Shown here: positions 43,974 through 52,955 of the stretch, piece after piece
Layout of the letters: each line of letters begins with the position of its first letter
Position numbering within the stretch: position 1 is the first letter of the stretch
Assembly: GCA_964618895.1 (NCBI GenBank)
Contig: CAZUDO010000059.1
Span: 1 to 64,000, forward strand
Length of the DNA: 64,000 nt
Direction of reading: 5' to 3'
DNA from: CAZUDO01 sp964618895
Lineage (GTDB): Bacteria; Desulfobacterota; Binatia; DP-6
The notes under the pieces: model-generated
What the model was told of the DNA's origin: nothing
Seen by the model: the letters and a program-made list of their open reading frames with translations, nothing else
The model's database searches: none
Made by a program: the position numbers and the translations under genes

Positions 43974-45923
43974 CTAGAAGGCGCCCTGCAGCGCGCCGGT
44001 GATCGCCTGCACGCACGCCGCCGGGAGGGCCCCCTTGTGCTTCTTCCCGGCCTTCCGGACGAGCGCGCTCGCCTTGCGGAGGTTCGCCGCCGCTTGCCGT
44101 GCCATCGCCCGGGCCTTCTTCGGCTTGCTGATGAGGGCTCGCGCCTGCAGCGTGCACGCCCGCGCCAAGCGTTTGGCGACCGAATTCGGCACCGGCTGGC
44201 CCGCGCAGGCCGCGCTCCGGAGCCCGCCCTGGCAGGACGAGCACACCGCTTCGACACCCCCGCTCGCCGGGTGGTCGCATCGGCCCGCCGTGCAGGTGTC
44301 CACCGTGCACGCATCACCGTCGTCGCAGCTCCCACAGTCGGCCGGAGGGGGCGGTGTGCTGAGCTGCTTGGCGAACGCCCCGAGCGCCGTCGAGGCATCC
44401 TGATACGCCCCGACACCCTCCGGGTCGGTCAGTCTTTCGGTAACGCTCCCGGCCGTGGCCTCCGGGTCGAGCGTGCCGATGCCGGTGGCGATGACGTCCA
44501 GCTCGCGGGCATCGGCCCCGAGCCCCACCAGCACGTCGGTCAGCTCTGCGTCGAGGCCGAAGCTGGTGACCAGCTCCTGCCAGAACGCTACATCGCCCGC
44601 CGTGGCCTCCAGATCCGGCAGCCCGGCCGATCTCCATGCCGCCTGCACCTGCCCGGCGAGCGCGGGCGCCGCGCCGAAGACGGCGCTCCATCGCCCGGCA
44701 AGGGCCGCCCCCGCCGCGACCTGCTGCGTGTACCAGGCGACATCCCCCGCCGCAGCCGCGCCCTGGGCGCGCTCGAGCGAGGTCACGAGCGCGCGGCCGA
44801 TCCCCGTCGCCTGGGCGTGGTTGTCGATCCAGGCGTTCACCGCGTCCGCGAACTCCGCGGGGACGTCGTCCGTGACCGGATCGAACGGCGCGAACGGAGG
44901 CGGACGGGCCTCGGCGATGGTGGTGTAGTTCGGGTCGGGCGGATCGTTGTTGTAGATCGAGAGCGCCCCGCTGGTCGTCCACAGGATGCCCGACGTGATC
45001 ACCGCCTTCTTGATCCAGGGCGGCGCCGGGGCGAACACCCCGGCCCCGGTAGCGATCAAGCCCGCGGCGGTGTTCGTCCAGCGCTCGAGCTGCGGGAAGA
45101 GCGGCTTCGGCACGCAGCTGAAGGTCACCCGCGCCGACCCGCTGTTTCCATGCGTGTCGCGCACTGTGACCGAGATCGTCCGTTCCGCCGCGATGCGCGG
45201 CAGGGTGTTGTGGCACGTGATCGCCAGCGCGTACGTCCCGCCACCGGTCGGCGGGTCGATGGGGACGGTACCCACGTGCACGTTTTCCGTGAGCTCGTTG
45301 ACCTCGACCTTGTTGGCGTTCCCGTCCTCGTCCGACAGGGTCAGGACGAGCGGCGCAGGGGTGCCGGCCACGACCACGGGCGGCATGGCGATGGCGGTGA
45401 CCACCGGCGGGGGGCAGCCGCGCCCCTGGCCGACGGCACCCGACGACAGGTTCGGGATCGGGCACGACGGCGGGAGCGTCGTTGTAGTGGTCGGCGAAGG
45501 ACACCCGGTACCGGCGTGCGGTCGCGACAGCCATTGGTCGACGGCGCCGATCACGTCGTCGATGAACTGCCCGTCGAGCCGGTCCCGACCGCCCGGACTG
45601 GGGTGGTGGGCATACTGGAAGGCGCCCGTGCCGACCGTCGTGCCCGCCTGCAGCCGATAGCGCCCGGTGTACATCCCGTCCGCGTACTGGCCCTCCAGAC
45701 GCCAGCGCACGTCGCCGGCGAAGAACGTGCCGACGATCTTCCCCGACTCGCGGGCGATGCCGAGGACGTTGCCCGACGGGACCCCGAACGAGTTCTCCAT
45801 GTCCCACTGCCCGAGGATCTGCTCCGGGCAGTCGATCGCCCAGCCGGTGCTGGGCGGGGCGACGGCGCCAACCAGCGCCAGCAGGAGGACCGCGGTCAGG
45901 CGCGAACGCGACCGTGTGCACAT
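43974..45923 (-). CDS. Large secreted protein with Cys-rich and C-terminal Lys/Ala-rich module
   Basis: A 649-residue exported protein (signal peptide to about residue 29, ending TGWA). Residues 30-135 form a beta-rich domain (QILGQWDMENSFG, GKIVGTFFAGDVRWRLEG). A linker with SPTTTTTLPPS follows, then an Ig-like region (VVTAIAMPPVVVAGTPAPL) and a long helical middle part. Near residue 545 lies DCGSCDDGDACTVDTC, then CSSCQGGLRSAACAGQPVPN and a Lys/Ala-rich helical tail ending CVQAITGALQGAF. The last 120 residues match the tail of the 1406-residue protein at 46738. No enzyme motif is seen. It diverges from that gene group across 221 bases. Confidence 0.75.
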   Translation of the reverse strand: MCTRSRSRLTAVLLLALVGAVAPPSTGWAIDCPEQILGQWDMENSFGVPSGNVLGIARESGKIVGTFFAGDVRWRLEGQYADGMYTGRYRLQAGTTVGTGAFQYAHHPSPGGRDRLDGQFIDDVIGAVDQWLSRPHAGTGCPSPTTTTTLPPSCPIPNLSSGAVGQGRGCPPPVVTAIAMPPVVVAGTPAPLVLTLSDEDGNANKVEVNELTENVHVGTVPIDPPTGGGTYALAITCHNTLPRIAAERTISVTVRDTHGNSGSARVTFSCVPKPLFPQLERWTNTAAGLIATGAGVFAPAPPWIKKAVITSGILWTTSGALSIYNNDPPDPNYTTIAEARPPPFAPFDPVTDDVPAEFADAVNAWIDNHAQATGIGRALVTSLERAQGAAAAGDVAWYTQQVAAGAALAGRWSAVFGAAPALAGQVQAAWRSAGLPDLEATAGDVAFWQELVTSFGLDAELTDVLVGLGADARELDVIATGIGTLDPEATAGSVTERLTDPEGVGAYQDASTALGAFAKQLSTPPPPADCGSCDDGDACTVDTCTAGRCDHPASGGVEAVCSSCQGGLRSAACAGQPVPNSVAKRLARACTLQARALISKPKKARAMARQAAANLRKASALVRKAGKKHKGALPAACVQAITGALQGAF

Positions 45924-46144
45924 GGCCTCGTCATGCGCCAGATACGCCGGGCGCGACCAGTAGGGATTCCCCGCCCCCGCGGCCGCGGGACCCCTCCGGC
46001 GCCGGGATCGTGGGGCGTGCTGTGCGTAGCCCTGTGCCGCTCGCCGCGGGGCACGCCGCCATTCGCAGGCGGCTACGATGTTGGCGAGATTGTCCGCTTT
46101 ACAGCACGCGGCTTCCTCGCGTATTCCACCCATCGGGCAGCACC

Positions 46145-46741
46145 GTGACCGCGATCGATCATCTCCGCCGAGCGTCCGCGGCAGCGCGGTCACCCGGCCA
46201 CCGTCCGGTGGCACACGCGATCCTCCCGCTGGCCACCCTGCTCGCGGCGCGCATCGCCGGCGCGACGCCACCCGAGCCGCCGCTCCTGGTCACCCTCGTG
46301 TTCGGAGCGCCCCCCACGGCGGACCAGACGAGCCGGGTCACGCTCACCATCGAGGCCCCGGCGCCGCTGCAGGAGGTCCGGCTCGCCGTACGCGCCGACG
46401 GCAGCGTGGGTCTGCTGCATGCCGCCACGCCGCCGCCCGTCCGACTCGGCGCCGGCGAGCGCCACCGCCAGACGCTCGCCGTCCGCATCGGCGCCCGCGG
46501 CCGCGGCCTGCTCGACGCGCGAGTGGATGCGACCACCGCCGACGGCGCCGCCATCGCCCGGACCGCGACGGTGTACGTGATCGCCGACGATGCCGGCGTC
46601 GGCGTCGGCACCGCCGGCTTCGCCCGCCTCGAACGGGAGCGCCTCGCCGTGCGCCGGCACCGCGGGCTGATCACCCAGGATGAACACGATCGTCGTCTCG
46701 AGCAGCTGCTCGGAGGCGGCGCACAGGAGATCTTCCCATGA
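46145..46741 (+). CDS. Exported protein sharing a domain with the downstream metalloprotease
   Basis: A 198-residue protein, GTG start, with a hydrophobic export signal (PVAHAILPLATLLAARIAGA). Residues 50-150 look like one Ig-like beta-sandwich (VTLTIEAPAPLQEVRLAV). The C-terminal part TVYVIADDAGVGVGTAGFAR then LERERLAVRRHRG and LEQLLGGG lines up with residues about 125-180 of the next protein (DLYLLIDDDTVRVGDRGFGA then LDRERLHRL and LERLLGAG). It ends with ATGA overlap at that gene, so they are made together. Possibly an accessory or inhibitor subunit. Function unknown. Confidence 0.7.
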   Translation: MTAIDHLRRASAAARSPGHRPVAHAILPLATLLAARIAGATPPEPPLLVTLVFGAPPTADQTSRVTLTIEAPAPLQEVRLAVRADGSVGLLHAATPPPVRLGAGERHRQTLAVRIGARGRGLLDARVDATTADGAAIARTATVYVIADDAGVGVGTAGFARLERERLAVRRHRGLITQDEHDRRLEQLLGGGAQEIFP

Positions 46742-49700
46742 TCTGTCAGACCCACCGATCCACGTGGCTGCTCGTCGCGCTGTCGTGCGCCCTCATCGCG
46801 ACGCCGGCGGTGGCCGGCGTCGCCCCGCCCGCCGAGCTCACCCTCACGCTCGGCCCGCTGTCTTTGCGCCCGGGGGCGGAGGTCACGGCCTCGCTGACCG
46901 TGCGCTCGCGGCACGCGCTCCGCGACGTGGTGATCCAGTGGTCAACCGAAGGCGCCGCCGCCCCGGCCGGCACGCCCGCGGTCACTCTCGGCGACCTGTC
47001 CGCCGGCGAGCTACGCACGCTCGGCCTGCGGGTGCGGCTGCCGCGAGCGGGCCACGGCCTCGTCGCCGCCGAGCTGTCCGCGACCCTGGACGGCGCCCCC
47101 TTCGGACAGCGTGCCGACCTCTACCTGCTGATCGACGACGACACGGTGCGCGTGGGCGACCGCGGCTTCGGCGCCCTCGACCGCGAGCGCCTGCATCGCC
47201 TCCACGCCGGCCGTGCCGGCGACCCCGCCGCCGCGCGCGCGCTCGAGCGCCTCCTGGGTGCCGGTGCGTTCGAAGTCGCGACCGGGCCGAGTGCCCCGAG
47301 CGCGCCGCCGCCGCCCGAAGACGCCGTCGTGCGCGCCTACAAGGGCGTCGAGCCGGCGCCGCTCCTCGCCCCCGGGGGCACGGTCACGGTGCACGGGACC
47401 ATCCAGTGGCGGGACGCCTTCGGGGCGGCCCATGCCGCGCCGTACGTGTCGGTCGAGATCCACGACGAGGAAGCCGTCGCCTCGGACGTCGTCCGGACGA
47501 CGATGACCGACGTGAACGGCAACTACACGGTCACCATCGACAACGACGACGGCCTCGGCCAGGGCGGGCGCGACATCTTCGTGCGCGCCGTCTCCAGATC
47601 GGGCACCACGCGCATCGACCCGGGCTTCCTCGGGCGTACCTACAACCTCGACTCGAGCGTCCACCCGGAGGTGGCCGACGGCGCGGACCTGCCGATCAGC
47701 CTGCTGGCGAACAACAGCGAGGACAACAACACCGCCTTCTCGGTCCTGGCCGCCGTCGTCCAGGCGGAGCTGGCGGTCTACGACCTGCTCGGCACCTTCC
47801 CGGCCGGCATCCAGACCAACTTCCCGTCGTCCCCGTCGGGCAGCTACTTCCAGCCCGACACCGGCACCCTGAACATCGACCTGAAGGACCGCTTCGACTG
47901 GGACGTGATCCACCACGAGTACTGCCACTCCCTGTCCCACACCTACGGCCTCGACGACGAGCCGGGCGGCACGCACTCCCTCGGCGAGAACCTGGCCGAG
48001 CGGCTCGGCAAGAGCGCCGGCCTCCGGCTCGCCTGGGGCGAGGGCCTGGCCACCTACCTCGGCATCTCCCTGCAGCGCACCCGCGGCATGCAGGCGCTCG
48101 GCATCCCCAACGTCGGCGACACCGGCTACGACAACACCGAGAACGCCACCTTCACGTACGATCTCGAGGGCGTAGCCTCGGGGCGCTACGGCAACGGCGA
48201 GGACAACGAGGTGATGGTGCAGCGCATCCTCTACGATCTGTACGACGCCGACCGCGACGACCGCGACGAGATCGCGCTCGGCGCCCTGGCCGTCTGGCAG
48301 ACACTGGTCGCCGCCAAGCCGCACACCCTGTCGGCCGCCTGGAACGCGTTCGCAACGGGGCAGTCGCTCGAGATGCAGACCAAGTTGGGCGCCATCTTCG
48401 CCGACTGGGGGGTCGCCCCCGAGTTGCGTCGCCCGAACGACGGGGGCGTGCTGCGGGAAAACATCAACTTCGAATGGGAAGCGCACGGCGGCGGGCCCAC
48501 CTATCCGCTCAACCGCTTCTCGATCGAGTTCTACTCGCCCGACCTGACCACGCTCCGCCACGACGCCACCGTGACCATCGCACCGGGCGAGACGCCGCGC
48601 TGGCAGCCGACCCCGGAGGATCGGGCGCTGCTGCAGCGCTACCTGCCCCTCAAGTGGATCGTGCGCGGGACCAACACCGCGTCGCCCCAGACCGGAGACT
48701 ACGTGAGCCCGCCGTTCACGCTGGGTGGCGTCCGTCTCGGCTTCACCGTCGACGACACCGGGAGCATGGGCGAGGAGATCGGCAGCGTGCGCGCCGCCCT
48801 CACCCGCTTCGTGTCCTTCCTCGCCACCGAACCGCAGCCGCCGGGGATCGCACTGGTCACCTTCAAGGACGCCCCATCGCTCCGCATCGCGAGCGACGAC
48901 CTGGCCCAGATCCAGGCGGCGGTCGACGGCCTCGGAGCAAGCGGCGGTGGCGACTGCCCCGAGGGCTCGGTCGGGGCGCTCGCCCTCACGGCCGACACGA
49001 TGCAGCCGGGAGGGGTGATCTTCTTCGACACCGACGCCGACCCCCTGCCGGGCTCCGACATGGCCGGCACCATCGCCAAGCTCCGCGCGCGCCGCATCCG
49101 TGTCGAGGTGCTGCTCTCGGGCAGCTGCACGGAGGAGATCGCCGCGCCGGCGCTGGCCGCGCCCAGCGGTCATTTCGCGCCCGAGGTGGGCGACGACCAT
49201 GGCGACAATGCACCGGGCGCCACCACGGTGGGCGCCCGCGTCACGCCGTTCGAAGGCGTGGTCGCGCCGGCGGGGGACCGTGACTACTTCAGCTTCGCCG
49301 CCATCGCGGGCACGCAGTACCGGCTGGAGGTCGCGGTCGCGTCCGGTTTCGACTCGGTGCTCACCGCCTACGACACCAACGGCACCACCGCGCTCGGCTT
49401 CGACGACGATGGCGGCGCCAACCGGGGCTCGCTCCTCGCCTTCACGGCGCCGGCGGACGGGACCTACTTCGTGGCCGTGGGTGGGTTCGGAGACAGCACC
49501 GGCTCCTACCGCCTGGTCGTCAGCACGGGCCCGGCAGGCGGGCCGACCGGCGCGATCCAGGCCTACGCCCAACTCGCCGCCGAGACCGGGGGGGTGTTCG
49601 TCTTCCTGCCGGGCGTCAACGCCGGAGGGGATCCGGCCCGGCGCTACGAAAGCGCCGCCCTCGACATCATGATCGGCTCGGTCGCCCCGGCGATCCCGTT

Positions 49701-50958
49701 CGTGGAGCCGGCCAGCGTACCGCAGGGCGCCACCCTGGTGCTGACGGTGCACGGCCTCCGTACGAACTTCTCGGCCGCCACCGTGGTGGCCTTCGCCGCC
49801 AGCGGCATCACCGTCGGCGCCCCGACGGTCCGGTCGGCCACCCGCCTCGAGGTGCCGGTCCAGATCGCGCCCGGCGCGACGCTCGGCTTCACCGACGTGA
49901 CCGTCACCACCCCGCTCGGTGCGGTCACCGAGCGTGCCGTCGGCCACGACGCCCTACAGGTGACCGCGCCCCCGAGCGGGCCGACCGTGACCGGGGTCGT
50001 CCCGGGCATGCTCACGCTCGGAGAGCGCACGGAGCTGCGCGTGTTCGGCATCAACACCCACTTCGATTCCACCTCGGTGCTCGCACTCGGCCCGGGCGTG
50101 ACCGTGGGCGCCATCAGCGCCCCGTCCCCGACGGAGCTCCGCGTGCAGGTGGCCGTAGCCACCGATCGCGCTGCACTCGGCTACCACAACGTGTCGGTCA
50201 CGACCGGCGGGGAGGTGGCCGGCGAATCGGTGACCGGTCCGCTGCTGGTGATCGAGCGGCTGGCGGCCAGCATCCCGCGCATCCTCGGGGTGAGCCCGGC
50301 CGAAGGCCGCCCGGGCGCGGCGCTCACGCTGCGGGCAACCGGTGAGAACACCCACTTCGCCGCCGGCGTGTCGACCGTCGAGCTCTCACCCGAGGGCGTC
50401 GGGGTGAGCGCGGTGCGGGTCCTGGACCCGACCACGATCGAGATCGATGTCCAGATCGATCCCGGCGCGACCCTCGGGTTCCGCGATCTGGTCGTCACCA
50501 CGGGCGGCGAGGCCGCGGCCGGCCTCGGGGTGTTCGCCGTCACCACCGGAGCCGGCGGCTGCACCGCGGTCGCCGAGTGCGACGACGCCGAGCCGTGCAC
50601 CGAGAACCAGTGCGCGGATGGGCGTTGTACCTACCCCGACGAGACCGGGATCGACGCCGTGCTGTGCGCCTTCGGGCGCTCCCTGGACGCGGCCGCCTGC
50701 AGCGGACAGCCCGTGCCCGCCGCGGTCGGCAAGCGGTTTGCGAAGGCCCGCAGCCTGGTCGAGCGCGCCGCCGTATCGCCCAAACCCAAGAAGGCGCAGA
50801 AGCTCTTGAAGAAGGCTGCCAAGACGCTGACCGGCGCGGTCAAGCAGATCGGCAAGGCCGAGCGGCGCAAGAAGAAGGCCCTGTCCGCCGAGTGCGCCGC
50901 CGCGCTCCGCGCCGTCGTCTCGGGCGCCCAGCAGCGGGTGCAGGGCTTCCAGTTCTGA
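46738..50958 (+). CDS. Giant secreted metalloprotease / VWA / TIG-repeat protein
   Basis: A 1406-residue exported protein. Order: signal peptide (1-26, ending AVAG); N-terminal domain shared with the preceding gene (30-180); beta domain like Cna-B/carboxypeptidase-regulatory (200-300); zinc-metalloprotease region with HEYCH at 393-397 and Glu435 in WGEGLATYLG (gluzincin-like HExxH plus distal Glu); von Willebrand A domain with the MIDAS run DDTGSMG at 672-678; a PPC-like beta domain (DRDYFSFAAIAGTQYRLEV, about 825-930); three TIG/IPT-like repeats (about 985-1275) each with LGFxD or LGYHN near the end; a Cys module ECDDAEPCTENQCADGRC; and a Lys/Ala-rich C-terminal tail shared with the protein at 43974. 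Probably a surface or secreted adhesive protease. Confidence 0.82.
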   Translation: MICQTHRSTWLLVALSCALIATPAVAGVAPPAELTLTLGPLSLRPGAEVTASLTVRSRHALRDVVIQWSTEGAAAPAGTPAVTLGDLSAGELRTLGLRVRLPRAGHGLVAAELSATLDGAPFGQRADLYLLIDDDTVRVGDRGFGALDRERLHRLHAGRAGDPAAARALERLLGAGAFEVATGPSAPSAPPPPEDAVVRAYKGVEPAPLLAPGGTVTVHGTIQWRDAFGAAHAAPYVSVEIHDEEAVASDVVRTTMTDVNGNYTVTIDNDDGLGQGGRDIFVRAVSRSGTTRIDPGFLGRTYNLDSSVHPEVADGADLPISLLANNSEDNNTAFSVLAAVVQAELAVYDLLGTFPAGIQTNFPSSPSGSYFQPDTGTLNIDLKDRFDWDVIHHEYCHSLSHTYGLDDEPGGTHSLGENLAERLGKSAGLRLAWGEGLATYLGISLQRTRGMQALGIPNVGDTGYDNTENATFTYDLEGVASGRYGNGEDNEVMVQRILYDLYDADRDDRDEIALGALAVWQTLVAAKPHTLSAAWNAFATGQSLEMQTKLGAIFADWGVAPELRRPNDGGVLRENINFEWEAHGGGPTYPLNRFSIEFYSPDLTTLRHDATVTIAPGETPRWQPTPEDRALLQRYLPLKWIVRGTNTASPQTGDYVSPPFTLGGVRLGFTVDDTGSMGEEIGSVRAALTRFVSFLATEPQPPGIALVTFKDAPSLRIASDDLAQIQAAVDGLGASGGGDCPEGSVGALALTADTMQPGGVIFFDTDADPLPGSDMAGTIAKLRARRIRVEVLLSGSCTEEIAAPALAAPSGHFAPEVGDDHGDNAPGATTVGARVTPFEGVVAPAGDRDYFSFAAIAGTQYRLEVAVASGFDSVLTAYDTNGTTALGFDDDGGANRGSLLAFTAPADGTYFVAVGGFGDSTGSYRLVVSTGPAGGPTGAIQAYAQLAAETGGVFVFLPGVNAGGDPARRYESAALDIMIGSVAPAIPFVEPASVPQGATLVLTVHGLRTNFSAATVVAFAASGITVGAPTVRSATRLEVPVQIAPGATLGFTDVTVTTPLGAVTERAVGHDALQVTAPPSGPTVTGVVPGMLTLGERTELRVFGINTHFDSTSVLALGPGVTVGAISAPSPTELRVQVAVATDRAALGYHNVSVTTGGEVAGESVTGPLLVIERLAASIPRILGVSPAEGRPGAALTLRATGENTHFAAGVSTVELSPEGVGVSAVRVLDPTTIEIDVQIDPGATLGFRDLVVTTGGEAAAGLGVFAVTTGAGGCTAVAECDDAEPCTENQCADGRCTYPDETGIDAVLCAFGRSLDAAACSGQPVPAAVGKRFAKARSLVERAAVSPKPKKAQKLLKKAAKTLTGAVKQIGKAERRKKKALSAECAAALRAVVSGAQQRVQGFQF

Positions 50959-51099
50959 CGGGCTGGGGCGACTGGATCCGGCTGTTCCGGCGCTGTCGAC
51001 TGGTCGAGGACCTGATCGAGGTGCGGGCGCCGGCCGATGTGAGATCTGGCGCGGGCGCTGCTTTCGACTCGGCGCGCCCCTCGGTACCATTTCGAGGCG

Positions 51100-52410
51100 G
51101 TGCGCTGTCCCCTCTTCGTCACCTGCCGGGTGCCCGCCGCCCTGGGCGGGGTCACCACCATCGGCACGGAGGTCCCTCCGCGCGACGTGGGAGTGTACCC
51201 CGCCAGCGTCGCCCGCATCTGGCAGGCGGTCGAGAACCTCTACCGGAGCGGCATGCACCCGGCGATGCAGCTGTGCGTCCGCCGCCACGGGCAGGTCCTG
51301 ATCGACCGCGCCATCGGCCACGCCCGCGGCAACGGGCCCCACGACGCCATCGACACGCCGAAGGTGGCGGCCACGCCCAGCACCCCGTTCACCATCTTCT
51401 CGGCCGCCAAAGCGGTCACCGCGATGATGATCCACCTGCTGGACCAGCGCGACCAGATCCGCCTGGACGATCCGGTGTGCGAGTACATCCCCGAGTTCGC
51501 GATCGGCGCCAAGCAGTGGATCACCATCCGCCACGTCCTGATCCACCGCGCCGGGCTCCCCAACCTGCCGCGCGAGGCCATCGACCTGGACCGGCTCGAC
51601 GATCCCGCAGGCATCGTGCGCACGCTGTGCGAGGCGCGGCAGGTCTGGCGTCCCGGCCGCCAGCTCGCCTACCACGCCTTTACCGGTGGCTTCATCCTGG
51701 GCGAGGTCGTGCGACGCGTCACCGGCAAGACGATCCGCGCGCTCCTCGACGAGGAGATCCGGCGCCCTCTCGGCTTTCGCTGGCTCGGCTACGGCGTCGC
51801 GCCCGCCGACCTGGGCCGCGTGGCGCTCAACTACTTCACCGGCCCCCCGGCGCTGCCGCCGTTCTCGACCATCCTGCGCCGCGCGCTCGGCGTCGAATAC
51901 CACGAGGTGCCGGCGATCTCGAACGACGCGCGCTTCCTCACCGGGATCGTGCCGTCGGGCAACATCGTCGCCACCGCCAACGAGCTGTCGCGCTTCTACC
52001 AGCTCCTGCTCGACGGGGGCACGCTCGATGGCGTGCGTGTCTTCGACCCACGCACCGTCCGGCGCGCGGTCGCCGAGCACTCGTATCTCGAGTTCGACCT
52101 GACCCTCGGCCTCCCCTTCCGCTACGGCATGGGGTTCATGCTGGGGGCCGACTGGTTCAGCCTCTACGGGCCGGACACGCGCTACGCCTTCGGCCACCTC
52201 GGCTTCACCAACATCCTCTCCTGGGCGGATCCCGAGCGCCGCGTGGCGGCGGCCCTGCTGACCAGCGGCAAGCCGCTGGTGTATCCGCAGCTGTACTACG
52301 CCTTCGACATGCTGCGGCAGATCGGGCTCGCGTGCAGCAAGGTGCCGCTGCGCGATGGGCCGGGCCGCGGCGTGGCACGCAACGGCGATCAGCCGGGGAC
52401 GCCGTCGTAG
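51100..52410 (+). CDS. Serine hydrolase of the class C beta-lactamase/esterase family
   Basis: A 436-residue penicillin-binding-protein-fold hydrolase. Catalytic SxxK is SAAK (Ser101, Lys104) in FTIFSAAKAVTAMM; the Tyr motif is LAYHAFTGGFILGEVVRR (YxN replaced, as in EstB-type esterases); the KTG-like segment is FGHLGFTNILSW. No signal peptide is clear, so it is probably a cytoplasmic esterase or peptidase, not a resistance enzyme. GTG 51100 is used; the first 25 residues are not conserved and GTG or ATG choices downstream are possible. Confidence 0.85.
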   Translation: MRCPLFVTCRVPAALGGVTTIGTEVPPRDVGVYPASVARIWQAVENLYRSGMHPAMQLCVRRHGQVLIDRAIGHARGNGPHDAIDTPKVAATPSTPFTIFSAAKAVTAMMIHLLDQRDQIRLDDPVCEYIPEFAIGAKQWITIRHVLIHRAGLPNLPREAIDLDRLDDPAGIVRTLCEARQVWRPGRQLAYHAFTGGFILGEVVRRVTGKTIRALLDEEIRRPLGFRWLGYGVAPADLGRVALNYFTGPPALPPFSTILRRALGVEYHEVPAISNDARFLTGIVPSGNIVATANELSRFYQLLLDGGTLDGVRVFDPRTVRRAVAEHSYLEFDLTLGLPFRYGMGFMLGADWFSLYGPDTRYAFGHLGFTNILSWADPERRVAAALLTSGKPLVYPQLYYAFDMLRQIGLACSKVPLRDGPGRGVARNGDQPGTPS

Positions 52411-52657
52411 GGCAGCCCGCCCGCGGCGCGGGCGTGCGAATGCGCCGTGCCGTATGCGATCTCGAGACGCGGATCGTCCGGCCGTTCCACGCCGCAACGG
52501 CGGAACGGGTGGGCGCCTACGATTTTGTGCGTCCAGCGCCATGGCGATGCGGCAGTGTCACCGCCCGTCGCACCGCAACGCACTGAAATCGCTGGTTCCA
52601 CGTCCGTGAATCCGGCTGGCACGTGGCGTGCGATGCAGGGGGGTAGAGGTATTTCCC

Positions 52658-52885
52658 ATGCTTCCCCCCAGCGCAGCACTCCCCGCCAGCCTCGTGTTCA
52701 CGAGCCTGGCGCCCCTGCTCGGCCCGCTCACACTGCTGGCCATGGGGGCCGCGCTGATTGCCCTCGTGGTGACGATCGCGGGCATCGTGTCCGATCGACG
52801 CGACGCGAGCGTCTGGCGGCAGGTCCCGCGACCGGGGACGCCGGCGCGCCCGAACGTCATCCCGCGCTCGCGCTCCGCGGCCTGA
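52658..52885 (+). CDS. Small single-helix membrane protein
   Basis: A 75-residue open frame with two adjoining hydrophobic stretches (LPASLVFTSLAPLLGPLTLL and GAALIALVVTIAGIV) and a basic C-terminal tail (DRRDASVWRQV, RPNVIPRSRSAA). Composition differs from the Arg/Pro shadow frames, so it may be real. An AGAGG-like sequence is about 15 bases upstream. No family is recognised. Confidence 0.4.
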   Translation: MLPPSAALPASLVFTSLAPLLGPLTLLAMGAALIALVVTIAGIVSDRRDASVWRQVPRPGTPARPNVIPRSRSAA

Positions 52886-52955
52886 CCGCGGGCGCGCGAT
52901 CCTCGCCCTCCCGACCGGATTGACGGCACACCCGCGTCGGGATCTGAGAGCCGCC

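Noticed and set aside
47011..49947. 978-codon open frame on the minus strand opposite the giant secreted protein
   Set aside because: It mirrors the coding frame of a clearly real gene, has shadow-like composition (many Ala, Gly, Arg, His, Val), and shows no domain or start signal.
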